Below, piece after piece: positions 54,501 to 64,000 of a stretch of 64,000 bases of DNA (position 1 is its first letter; each line of letters starts with the position of its first letter). A model generated the notes under the pieces. That model had not been told where the DNA came from. It was given only the letters and a program-made list of their open reading frames with translations, and did not search any database. The DNA comes from Aldrovandia affinis. Its lineage: Eukaryota > Chordata > Actinopteri > Notacanthiformes > Halosauridae. Both the position numbers and the translations under genes were made by a program. The stretch covers positions 3,285,060-3,349,059 of the forward strand of contig JAINUG010000086.1 of NCBI GenBank assembly GCA_029706075.1, given 5' to 3'.

Positions 54501-57500
54501 TCCTCTAAGGACTCTGACTCACTTCCCATTCCTGTGATCCCACTAATTTAACAAAAAAATATGTACAAGTGTCATGATAAAATGGCTTGAGCCGGTGCCC
54601 TTTTCCTTGGCCCATCGCCAGTCCTCGGGAATAGTGTGATCCAACTTTCAATCGCCTAATACTCGTTTCAGAGACGAGTTTAAAAGGCTTGTTCTTATTC
54701 AGCTGGTCAAAGCACAGTTCCATTAAAAAAATAATCCAATTCAAAAGACATCAGGGTGTCTAAAAGGTGCAGGAGAAGGAGAAAAACTGAAGGCTTTGCT
54801 GCGATTTACCTCAGGGCATCGCTGTTAATGAGCCCGTGCAACACAGGAGAACGTGCACGTGAAACAGACCGTCGTATGCAAACGTAGCGTGGCATTGGTC
54901 TGAAATGTATTGTGCCCAAGTTATTGGAATGTCAAAATAAATAAGGAAAACCCCAAAGGGCCCAGCTATTGTCATTAGTGACAGCTGAAACTAAAATGAA
55001 GGAGATCAAAAACGCAAGAGGAACCATGTTTTTCCAGCAGGCGGTCACATTGAGCTTTGTTAAAATAAGCATGCTTGACACCGCTATGACCGGTGTGTGT
55101 GCATGGCTACTTTCATTTTGGGGAAAACAGAAAAAATATTTTACCTACATACTGTGTCTGTCCCTTTAAAAAAGGACAAATGTGCACATTTATTTGGCAC
55201 TAACAACACATGTCAATGCACCCAGGGCAGCAGCATTTCTGGATTGGCATATCTTCCATAAACATCATTTAAGTTAACAACCACTCTTGGGCTATTACAT
55301 TTAAATTTAAGGAATAAAAGTAATGTACACGTGTACTTGGGTCAAAAGGAGAACTTACCTCGGGGGCAGATTAAGGCCTAGGCACTGTAAACCATTTATA
55401 TTTTACGCTGACCAGCCAATATGACCAAAAAGACCTTTCCAGTTGGGTGATGAGGCTTGCCATAATTCCTGCTTCTTAAAATGTCAGTAAAAAAGGTGCC
55501 ATAAATCTCAAAGCATGTGAGTGACCATGCAGATACATCTTAAGCATTGCTTCCTTCCCCTACTGTAGGCATTTATTCCAAAACATCCCTCTCTCACTCA
55601 GTCAAAATCCTCTTGATGTGAATACAAACAGAAAACTCATCGCTGGACATGTTTCCATTAGAGTGAAGTCATAATTTAGACAGACAGATACAGAAATATT
55701 GTGTGCGCGTCTCAATTTATGATTTGTTTGCCCATAAAGTCAGCTACCGATCAACCAGCCTACATGCATACAGTGTGTACTGGGAAAGGGGTACATTTTA
55801 AATGAAATCTAAGATCATGCAAATTCACACTGCACCTTCACACTGCACCACATCAGTTTGAGGGCACAAAGGAGCGTACACACCTATTCATATACACACT
55901 TATTCATATAGTTCCACAGATTGTCCACAAATCTGTGTAATGGAAGCACTGAATGGAGCATCTCTCTTAAACATACAGCATATACTTCTTCAACATCCTA
56001 CTGGAAACATGACCACGGAAGAAAAGAGACCTTCTCCACAAACGTAAACCAGAGTGATTTGAGGATGCAGGTAAAAAAAAAAAAAAAAAAAAAAGAAGAA
56101 AACAGAAGAGGAAAGACAACCTGTCCACCATGCTGATTCTGAGATCAGTTGGACCAGCAGGTCTACTGTGGGCCCAGGCCAGGCTGTCGGCCGGAGGCAG
56201 GTTGTGACCCGGGTTGTTCAGCACAAGAGATTAGACACAAGGTGACGTGGGTGAAGGCTTGTGGTTAATACCATGCATGCCAGCTTTTGAAAAGCAGCAA
56301 AAAAGGTTCAACCGGTTGACTTACGTATTGTGGGAAATGCATGCCATTCTGTTTTTCCCGGAGCAGAATGATTATACAATGCAATAAACACCAGGTTAGA
56401 AGACACATCACCTCAAATAACTGAAAAAAGCTTAGTTCACATTTATGACATCAAAGCACCGGCAACAAAGGTGAGTCCAGTCTGGGTTTTTGGTTTTTTT
56501 TTGCCATAAAGTTGTGTCGTGAACAGAGGAGACAGTAATATGCGGGGAGTAGACACTGGACAAGGACACAGTGAGTTGGATGTAAGAGAAAAGAGCTTGC
56601 ATCTATATAAAAAATAAAATAAAATAAAAACTTGTACAATACTAAAATGAAACAGGAACATGTACAGAAGTTAAAACCAACAGCCACACACTGACCCTGA
56701 AGGTCCTTCTCTGAGACTGAATATTCTCTTTGAAAGCATGAAATTGAAAGTGCACACACATGCAAGGTGTCAAGGTCCACCAATAAACAGTGACACAGAG
56801 ACCTTAAATGTATGAGACTATTACTAGAGGGCGGTGTGTGTGTGTATAACTGCACATACACATATATACACATGTATACATGCATCTAAACTTATTCTGC
56901 ACTAAAATTCAATGTGACCTACATCCTAGCCCACAATAAAATGTAAAAAAATCGTATATATATATTTTATGGACATAAAGAAAAGAGGAGAGGTACTAAG
57001 GGTGTAGCACGTTGTGTTGTGAATGTGATGGACACACGCTCACCATGGAGGCGGGATTCCATGTGGTGGTTGGGGCGCTTTTTGGTTGCCAGTTGGTTCC
57101 ACCTGTGAGCTTCTTCTCCCCGGGCTGACTCCAGTGGATGTCACTGCACATTTAATTTGGGGTGAAAAACAGTAAATATATCATCCTTCCATGAACCACA
57201 GTCACAAATGGTGAAATGGCAACTACTGCTTTGCAAAATGATTCAAATTCTTACTTTTTTGTTGTGCCATTTCCGATTCCCAGATCTGAAAGAAAACATG
57301 ACCAAAGATCGTACATTTTAATGGATCAAAATCATTAACTGTTGTCAAGATAAATAAAACTTTGTAGTGTAGATTAATTTACTACCATTAAATCTGCCAT
57401 TTACTAATTCCCAAAGACCTTAAGCAACTAAAAATAACAGCACTGTGGAGTTCTCACTCATTCTACAATGTGTTCATATACATTGGATTGAGGGAACATC

Positions 57501-60500
57501 GGCACTCAAACAGGTGTGTAAACTAGGATTGCAAAGGGGTGGAACATTTCCGGTAAAATTCCACAGGAACTTTGACTTAGGAACTCTTTGACTTAGCCCA
57601 TCAAGAAAAGCACATCAAATATGATTTTTTACATTATTTTACAGATCACCTTAAAATTACTAACAGTGCTGGAGTCTTAAATAATTCAACAAATTTGATA
57701 TTCACTAGATTTTTATTTCTTCTTGCTTCTTTTTTATAATCACAAAGTTTTGTGTGGGTCTGAAAAACTGTCTCCTGACAAGATGGATGAGTGGATGAGC
57801 AATATGCTCCCCCTATTGGTGATGCAGCATAGTGCATGTGCAGCTCATGCTTCCATCACATGATCGTCAAGATAACATTTAGTCAGAGCATTCTACCTGC
57901 TACAATCTGGTTGATCAACCATTAATGGGATGTTACGAATTGTTACAATGTTGTGAATTGGATGTGAACTTGCAAGTTTAATAGGGTAAAAAATAAATAA
58001 TTTTAATAAAGTTAAAAAAAAAAACTTTTTAAATTTGTATGGAACCGTATGTGTCCTATGATTATAAATTCCAATAAATTCCCCAAATCCCCATAGACAG
58101 TTTCCCGTTTTTAAAAGTTGCAGAATTTTGCAACCCTAGTGTAAACCCACTGTGTGGGCCTGTGTGTATGTGCGTGTGCATATAGATATGTGTATGTGTA
58201 CACTTGTGGACATAAATGTGAGTATAAATGTATATGTCTATATGCCTTCATACTCCCAACGCGACACGTACTGCCCACGAGGTTTGCCAGAGAGGAGTCC
58301 AGGTCGTCTGACACCAGCTTCCCTGGCGGCTGACAGCTAGGAGGTAGGCCCTGACTGGGGGATGCCACTGTAGGTTTCAGTATTCCACCTAAAACATCAT
58401 CTTGAAGGAAGGGGGCAAAACAACACACAGGGACACAAAGTAGGGGGGGGTTCACCGAAGACAAAACAGAAAAACACAAAACAAGAAATGGATGTTTAAT
58501 GGGGCGAAGTGGGAGGCCAGGTTTGATCAAAATGAAGATTTGCCACAGGCAGGTAGGATAGTATGATGTCAACTCACCCAGTCATGCATGCCATGCAAAG
58601 CCAAGGCCCACAGTTTTACCACAGGAGGAAACAAAACAACATGGGAAACGATGAGCAGAGTTCCCCCAGACACAAACGTCTACAGTACCGTTCACTCGAC
58701 AGCATGTGATTATGTGCACCCAGCCGCCAAGACAAAGTGCTGATTCATTGCAAGATGTTGATAATGCAGTATCCTTTACATAATGACAACTTGTATACAT
58801 ATAAACGATTCACATTACATTCAAACAATATTCACAAATGTAGCTAAAGGGCAATTTTCTATATGCGTATACAGACGGTTGCTTCAGTTATGTGGAGTCA
58901 GTATATGACCTACCATGCAAGTTCTCAATTGATCATTGATCACTACATTTGCTTTTCAATGATGTTGTGAACAATCGAATACCTGATGAAAATAATTAAC
59001 CTCGGTTTAAGATTAAGCCCTACCTGGCCGAAGAGGTATTGAGCAGCAATATCAGAGAAAGGCTACGCTGCAGTTTGTCGGACTTCAGAGATCAGCGCTT
59101 TAAAGCAGTGCAACGTGAGCAGAGCGCCAAGGTGCACTGCGTGAAGCTGAAAAGATTTTCGGTCGTGTTATCTGGGGGGTCTCAGTTTCAGGCCTGCATG
59201 CTGGAGACAGGAGGCTGGCGAGAAAGGACCGCTGCAGCATATCCCGTGGGAAAGGGGTGAAGGGTCAGAAAGTGCCAGCTGGAAGTGATGAAATGGACCA
59301 GGGCATGTTCTTATCTGAAACACTGCACTCCACTCACACACAGGACCCAGACGAAGCACGGCCCTATTGTATATGTGTGTGTGCGTGCGTGTGTGCGTGT
59401 GTCTGGCAGATCTAGCCCAAATGTTTATCAGAACAAGAAAAAACAATAAACCCCCAGGCATCTGGAATTTATTGAGGAGCACTTCTTCATTAATGTGAGT
59501 GACCTGAGGTTTTGCCAGATTAACAAAATCAAACCTGAATATAATCGTCTCCCCCCCCTTGATAGGATAAAGTGCGCTGTTCAATTAAGAGTCAAGGTTT
59601 TCAACACATGGATCCAAAATATAATAAGGATACTACGTTTGGATTTCTTAAATGGAAAAAAGTGGACTTTAAATATATTTAACACAAAATTAACTGCCAT
59701 TATAGAACTGGCGCCAGTAGGCTGACATGGATTTCACAGTTGACCGAAATATCCCAGCTCCACTTAAAACCTCTACCCTGCTCTTCACAAGAGGCCAAAC
59801 TCACGGTCTGAAACCTTGCACCAGAGTGAACGGCATTCACAATCTTTGTGGTCACAATGTAAAATGAACGTGAACGACAGGTGAACTTGTGGTTTGGTGA
59901 GGTGGTGGGGTGGGGTGGGTGTCCATTCTTACCAGCAGAATCGGGGTTGTTGGCAGAGGCCGACTTATTTCCGAACACAGAGTCAAAGTCAACGTTAAGG
60001 CCTCTTGAGGTCTGTGGTTGAGGAGCTGGAGACGTGGTGAACCCTTCGGGAGAGGAGGGGGAGAAGAGGGGGGGGGTCAGGTCTCCTGGGCGGATAGTGG
60101 TGCAGCGTGTTGGTAGCGCTGTGGAAGCTTAACACAAAGCCTGCCGCAAAACCACTCGTCTTGCTCTTAATTGACGGCGAGGTGCGGGGGTGTATCTGAA
60201 AGCGAGGTCAATGTTGCCACGCGGCTGAAAACATTACGTTCACGACAGGTGTTATCGCACACCCACACACCGACGCCAAATGCAAGGCCACTGTCTGAAA
60301 GCCATATAAACGGACTCACCACTGACCAGAAACAAGTCTCCGGTGTGTCACAATATGTGCCGCAATGCTATAGGAGTACAAGGTCACCAAGCAATCGTAT
60401 ACATCTCTACTGATACATAGGGTAGAAAAGGATCATATACGGCCCTGGAAAACTATATACTGAAAGACACCGGCTCCCATTCCTTTCAGTTGTCTGCATA

Positions 60501-63358
60501 CTTTGATCTTTCAAACACACAATCAAAACTAGGCACACACACAAACATAATTTGAATAAACACATACGTGCTACTATTAGGCACACTCAAAATTATTTGG
60601 AACAAGGATGGCTGATACACAACCAAACTAATTGCATCAATTTTTGCGAAAACCCGTTTTCCAGAAAGTATTGAATTGTTTCCTCAGAAGTCTTCTTTAT
60701 GGCTGGCCAGGTTGAGAACTGTAGCTTATGTAGTTAATGATCCAATCAGCGTATTCTTTTACAGTAGCTCCTTCTACTTGTAGCTTTATATCAAGTTAGT
60801 CAATTGTGTATAATTAAAGTATAATTAACAGTATCATTTGTTATAATACCTACAGCAAAAACACTGTAGGTATGATTGTCCTGAACACAGGAATATAAAG
60901 TTTGATGAGAACAGCCCATTTAATTATTCTACTTCACTGACTGATTGATTTTCATCAATACATTTTCATAACTGAATCAATGCATCGAGGCATCTTTCAG
61001 ACCACAACACCAATATTTTGAACATTTCCAGTCCCTGGTCAGAAATGATCGGTGCAATTTCTAAACCGTGGTCCCCCCCAAAACGCACGGAAATTGCTAC
61101 CAAGGGGCTAAATGCACAGGACTTTGGTCTTCACCTCTTTGTTGTCTTCCTGCTTGCTAAACATATCGACCCCCAGCCTCATCTCTGCTTTCGGACAAAA
61201 CAAAATCACACCATTGCGAGAATTAAGCTGCGGTGTTTCCCCAAGTCCTCTGCCATTTCTGTGAAAGCTCAAGGGCCTAGTTTAACATCCTCTCCAATCA
61301 TTTTCTCAAGATTCTCTAGGTTTCCACATCACCAGAGATAAACACAAGCAGGATGTACTCACAAATTCCAAACAGAGGATAACTCCTCACAATCAATTAA
61401 CTGCTCTAATATGATGATCATTTCCGATGTTGTTTTGAAGGTCCTATTGCCTATACATATTGCCCACTAAAAGTTTAAGTAAAAAAGGAAAAAAAACATT
61501 GGAATCTCCGGAAATGGCACACATCCAGAAACAACGGGCGCACTGCATACATCGTACACTAATGTGTCTGTATCAGCTTGTCTGATGCTGGAAACCAGAG
61601 GACAAAGGCCACTCAGAATCCCTGTGTAAACGCCTTTTCACCTGTGTGGACATTTACGCAATCGTCCACTTGCCCTCGGGCGCCCCTCTCCACAGACCCA
61701 GCAAAGTGAACCGGGAGGCCGCACAGACACAACTCCACCTTTGCACCACTTTCATAACCTGGACACTTCAAGTATCCGTCTACTTCGCTTTGGGCATTTG
61801 CGAGGAAGGCGGAAGGGGGGAAAAGGCCAGGTATCGTCCGTGACCGAGGAGGAGAGAGGAGGCGGCCAGCCCATGGTTACCTACCTCCAAATAGGCCAGC
61901 TACAGCAGAGGACTCAGAGTGGAAGAGAGGGGCGCTAGGGTAAGGCGCTGGCCCGCAGAAGGAGTCTGACAGGTCGAGAGGAGGCATGAGAGGAGGAGCA
62001 AGAAAAGGGCTTTTAGCGCACGACACTGACAGATAAGCTGACAAACCAAAACAGTACAAAATAAAAGTGTCACTTTAAAAAATACAAATAAAAAATAAAA
62101 GAAAGAGAAGGATCAATCCACAGAGAAAAGTAACCAAGTGAAAACAAGATTAAATCAAACAAACCAAAAGCAGGTAACTATGTGTTAGTATATCCACTAA
62201 AAGGCAAACACCACCTGGGGACAGGGGACGGGGGGACGGGGGGACGGGGGGGTGGAGGGGGGGAGAGAGACACTACTGCAGCAATCGTGAAGCACCTATG
62301 GTTTCTGGGTCAGGAAAACCATAGGTCAAGATGGTTGGTCATTGAAGTACCTGAGATAAACTGCTCTATCCGAAATGTGTGCTCGTAATTGGTTGCAACA
62401 GAAGAGCTTGAATCAATAAAGGGATTGTAATGATCTAGAGAATCAAAAAATATTAAAACATTCAGGAACAATTATTGTCTACTTAAAACTATAAGAAGGA
62501 TAAATAAAAGCAAAGTACAGCACTAAGCATTCACAGACAGTATACAGATATGCATCTAAAAAAAATTATAATAATAAAAAAAATAGACAGAAAAATCTTA
62601 AAGGACACAAAGTCTTTAGGCAGGTGGTAACAGTGACCATCTCTGACAAAGACCCCCCTCCTGCACAGTGGTTGTACAAGCTTTTTGAAATGGACGTCAA
62701 TGAAAAGAAAGGCTCGTCCCACATTTGCGCGAACCCCATTGTTATTGTTGCAAGCATTCCTACAGTTGGCCATTCCCTCCCAGTGGTCTCAGGCCATCGC
62801 CCCCTGACCTCTGACCTCCCCTGAGAGCAAAGCAGCCCCTCCCACTCAGCCAGCAGCGGCCCATGACAAGACACTTTTCTCCTGGGACTCGCATCACTCC
62901 CAATCCAAGACGCAGGGCGTCCCAAATCCTAAAGCCCCCACCGCACAGACAATGGGTGACTCAAAGCAACTGCTCTTTGCGATCCTGTGAATGTTTATTC
63001 CCTCGCCGCCCCCAAGGGAACACAGTCATTCCTCTGGCCTAGCATCAAGTCACTACATTTCTCCAGTCCATGCCAATGTTTAAGAGCATTTAAAAAAAAG
63101 TTAAAGACATGTTCGTAGCTTGAGGCTGTTTATGGTAGGACACTGGAGTTTTTTTTCATACAATAAATAAAATAAAAAATAAGTCTAGCAATACCTTTAA
63201 CTGCAAAGAGGAGCGCACAAAGTCTGATATCTGAACACTGAGAGTGATGGAGCATGCAGGCCTGGCATGGTTATGGAAAGTTACTGACCACCGACCCAAC
63301 ACAAAAAGAGCAGACAAAACAGAACAAGGCAAAAGAGAGAAGAGAAAAGAAAAAGCAG

Positions 63359-63389
<31 letters not shown>

Positions 63390-63549
63390 TTTTTACCACC
63401 AAACATTTCATGACTGGGTGTCCTAGAGGAAAAACTAACACCATCAGAAGACACAACAGGTAGATGGACAGCGTCGACAACAGGTTTTGTGAGGAAAGGG
63501 TTTAAGTTTGGAATGGAGTCATCGACAGCTTCGGTAGAAGTGAAAGGAT
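48532..63549 (-). CDS. picalm: Phosphatidylinositol-binding clathrin assembly protein (CALM), C-terminal half: gene overview
   Basis: Clathrin adaptor that binds PI(4,5)P2, AP2 and clathrin at coated pits and sorts VAMP SNAREs. The window holds ten coding exons (minus strand) giving 268 complete residues after a partial codon: 63397-63549, 61885-61965, 59933-60043, 58272-58400, 57255-57285, 57044-57143, 56325-56348, 53403-53462, 51004-51108 and 48532-48546. All phases agree. The part seen is the unstructured tail with DPF, two NPF motifs, NVDFDSVFG, LLKPTVAS-like ILKPTVAS and KLVSDDLDSSLANLVG, and it ends in MQFM. These match vertebrate PICALM almost residue for residue. The ANTH lipid-binding domain lies beyond 64000. 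SNAP91/AP180, the paralogue, fits worse. Confidence 0.96.
48547..51003 (-). other. picalm: picalm intron before the last exon
   Basis: 2.5 kb with a 21-A run (49864-49884) and a (GAG)n purine tract (50239-50272). No other exon seen. Confidence 0.65.
50239..50272. repeat. (GAG)n trinucleotide repeat
   Basis: Uninterrupted GAG/AGG run of about 34 bp in a picalm intron; a homopurine strand of this kind can form triplex DNA. Confidence 0.85.
51004..51108 (-). CDS. picalm: picalm exon encoding the NPF-containing tail
   Basis: 35 codons: PPQMSSMAVMTQPTMMYTQP and VMRPANPFGPVSGAQ. The acceptor is CATTGCAG and the donor is GTATGT; phase 0. NPF is an EH-domain ligand motif. Confidence 0.96.
51109..53402 (-). 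other. picalm: picalm intron
   Basis: 2.3 kb. It holds the first copy (about 51827-51937) of a diverged intronic duplication whose second copy is at about 54040-54155. Confidence 0.6.
51827..51937. repeat. Intronic direct repeat, copy 1
   Basis: Shares GCTGAAGAGGCTC, CAAATGTTTGTTT, CATAGTGCTCACTTGTT and GCTTCAAGGGC, in the same order, with 54040-54155. Confidence 0.78.
53403..53462 (-). CDS. picalm: picalm exon APSVMAFPATTPTGMMAYGM
   Basis: 20 codons, phase 0-0; acceptor CATCCCAG and donor GTAAGT. Matches the PATTPTGM-x-x-YG segment of vertebrate PICALM. Confidence 0.95.
53463..56324 (-). other. picalm: picalm intron
   Basis: 2.9 kb. Contains the second direct-repeat copy (54040-54155) and a 22-A run (56073-56094). 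No further exon seen. Confidence 0.6.
54040..54155. repeat. Intronic direct repeat, copy 2
   Basis: Counterpart of 51827-51937, about 2.2 kb away on the other side of the 60-nt exon; roughly 75-80% alike by eye. Confidence 0.78.
56325..56348 (-). CDS. picalm: picalm 24-nt microexon (NGMHFPQY)
   Basis: Eight codons between AAAAACAG and GTAAGT, phase 0. The residues NGMHFPQY are identical to vertebrate PICALM, so the exon is real despite its size. Confidence 0.93.
56349..57043 (-). other. picalm: picalm intron
   Basis: About 700 bp, AT- and CA-rich, no exon. Confidence 0.6.
57044..57143 (-). CDS. picalm: picalm exon DIHWSQPGEKKLTGGTNWQP...
   Basis: 100 nt ending TTTWNPASM. The acceptor is ATGTGCAG and the donor is GTGAGC. 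It matches the DVNWSQPGEKKLTGG segment of human PICALM. Confidence 0.95.
57255..57285 (-). CDS. picalm: picalm 31-nt microexon (LGIGNGTTK)
   Basis: Two split codons surround LGIGNGTTK. The acceptor is TCTTTCAG and the donor is GTAAGA. It is identical to human residues and fits phases on both sides. Confidence 0.93.
57286..58271 (-). other. picalm: picalm intron
   Basis: About 1 kb, AT-rich, nothing recognised. Confidence 0.6.
58272..58400 (-). CDS. picalm: picalm exon ILKPTVASPS...LVSDDLDSSLANLVG
   Basis: 129 nt, phase 1-1. It encodes DVLGGILKPTVASPSQGLPP and KLVSDDLDSSLANLVG. The acidic DDLDSSLANL is the clathrin-binding-type part of the tail. The acceptor is CCTTCAAG, with an internal TTTTAG (3' alternative) 12 nt later. 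Confidence 0.95.
58401..59932 (-). other. picalm: picalm intron
   Basis: 1.5 kb. Contains a short GT repeat near 59372-59402 and no exon. Confidence 0.6.
59933..60043 (-). CDS. picalm: picalm exon GFTTSPAPQPQT...NVDFDSVFGNKS
   Basis: 111 nt, phase 1-1; acceptor CTCCCGAAG and donor GTAAGA. NVDFDSVFGNKS corresponds to NVDFESVFGNKS of human PICALM, an AP2-interacting Phe/Asp motif region. Confidence 0.94.
60044..61884 (-). other. picalm: picalm intron
   Basis: 1.8 kb; no exon with matching phase found. Confidence 0.6.
61885..61965 (-). CDS. picalm: picalm candidate cassette exon (SFCGPAPYPSAPLFHSESSA)
   Basis: 81 nt, phase 1-1, between CGACCTGTCAG and GTAGGT; ends VAGLFGG. It joins in phase to both neighbours. 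I do not recall the counterpart in the main human isoform, where THEMFVG runs directly into GFTPSP, so this is probably an alternative exon in fish. It is rich in Pro and Phe, as expected for the adaptor tail. Confidence 0.62.
62217..62264 (+). repeat. G-rich tract with GGGGGAC units (G-quadruplex candidate)
   Basis: At least six runs of four or more G within 48 bp on the plus strand; the picalm transcript carries the C-rich complement. Confidence 0.85.
63359..63387. repeat. 29-A homopolymer (U-tract in the picalm pre-mRNA)
   Basis: Begins 4 nt beyond the GTAAAA of the donor following the exon at 63397, so the transcript has a long U run just inside the intron. Confidence 0.9.
63397..63549 (-). 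CDS. picalm: picalm exon DPFTSTEAVDD...NPFLTK...PSHEMFG
   Basis: 153 nt, phase 1-1; acceptor CCTGCTCAG and donor GTAAAA. It encodes DPFTSTEAVDDSIPNLNPFL and, further on, SSRTPSHEMFG. It carries DPF (AP2 alpha-appendage ligand) and NPF (EH ligand). It corresponds to the human segment ending RTPTHEMFVG, known to be alternatively spliced. An in-phase donor 3 nt earlier (TTTG/GTGGTA) is possible. Confidence 0.92.
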
Positions 63550-64000
63550 CTGAGCAGGCAGAGAAAAGAAGAGAAGAGAAGAGAAGAGGGAAATGTTAGA
63601 GGACAGCATGGCAGGTAGAACAACAGCATGCAGTGTACCGCGCACAATGGACACAACTCAATGGAGCTGCACCCACAGAGGGTGGGGGACACAAATGAGG
63701 ATGAGCTGGCTGTCTGTACGTACCGCTTCATCATCGTCCACCACATTCGTATCAAGACCGCACGACTAAGCAGAATGAACCGATGATTAAATGAAGGTTT
63801 ACATGCAGGCTGAATGACTGACCTGCACTCGCAAAAACTCAGAAGGTTTCTGAACTTTTAAAACTCAGAGACTAAATGAACAAAACAAAAGAAGAAGAAA
63901 AAAATCACACAAATGTATGACTGTGATCAGAAACTAAGCAGTATTATGGAATATTGGAGCGCTAACAGAGTCCTCTGTATGGGCAACACGTCTCGCTGGA
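63550..64000 (-). other. picalm: picalm intron continuing beyond the window
   Basis: No further exon with correct phase was found up to the right edge. Confidence 0.6.

Larger units (their letters stand above)
61966..63396 (-). other. picalm: picalm intron
   Basis: 1.4 kb including the G-rich tract at 62217-62264 and the 29-A run next to the upstream exon's donor. Confidence 0.65.

Noticed and set aside
63724-63766. Exon-like stretch on the minus strand (CTTAG ... GTACGT) encoding TNVVDDDEA
   Set aside because: Its reading frame cannot join the phase-1 start of the exon at 63549; the required frame has two stops.

Overview
The window is nuclear DNA from a ray-finned (teleost-type) fish; the species cannot be named from the sequence. 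Evidence: intron-rich vertebrate genes with GT-AG junctions, many Tc1/mariner, hAT-like and piggyBac-like fragments, a tRNA-derived SINE family and long GT microsatellites. Three protein genes are recognisable, in an order and orientation I recall from human chromosome 11q14: sytl2 (minus), ccdc83 (plus), picalm (minus).

Layout. 1-2506: LINE endonuclease fragment, a broken Tc1-type transposon (DD36E) and a Tc1-derived foldback MITE. 2507-22881: eight coding exons of sytl2, read right to left, starting with the Rab27-binding Slp homology domain and containing one 2.6-kb exon; the C2-domain exons lie left of the window. The introns hold a solo-LTR candidate, a piggyBac-like fossil, SINE copies and a 117-bp-arm palindrome. 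22968-38614: intergenic and 5' flanking DNA with a nested transposon pile-up (hAT-like inside Tc1), a nearly intact Tc1-type element (DD35E), SINEs, a 62-bp-arm hairpin and a 1.3-kb MITE. 38615-46858: all eleven coding exons of ccdc83, encoding a 404-aa coiled-coil protein. 47089-63549: the 3' half of picalm, ten coding exons plus the 3' UTR; the ANTH-domain exons lie beyond the right edge.

Exon borders were set by hand from splice sites, and reading phases agree across every junction in all three genes. The genes do not form one pathway: sytl2 encodes a Rab27 effector for vesicle tethering, picalm a clathrin/AP2 adaptor for endocytosis, and ccdc83 a coiled-coil protein of unclear function. 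ccdc83 and picalm converge tail to tail with little room between them.

I found no convincing wholly new system. The most interesting points are two long near-perfect inverted repeats, two Tc1 families with atypical catalytic spacing, a nested transposon, and a possible splice-control layout in picalm.
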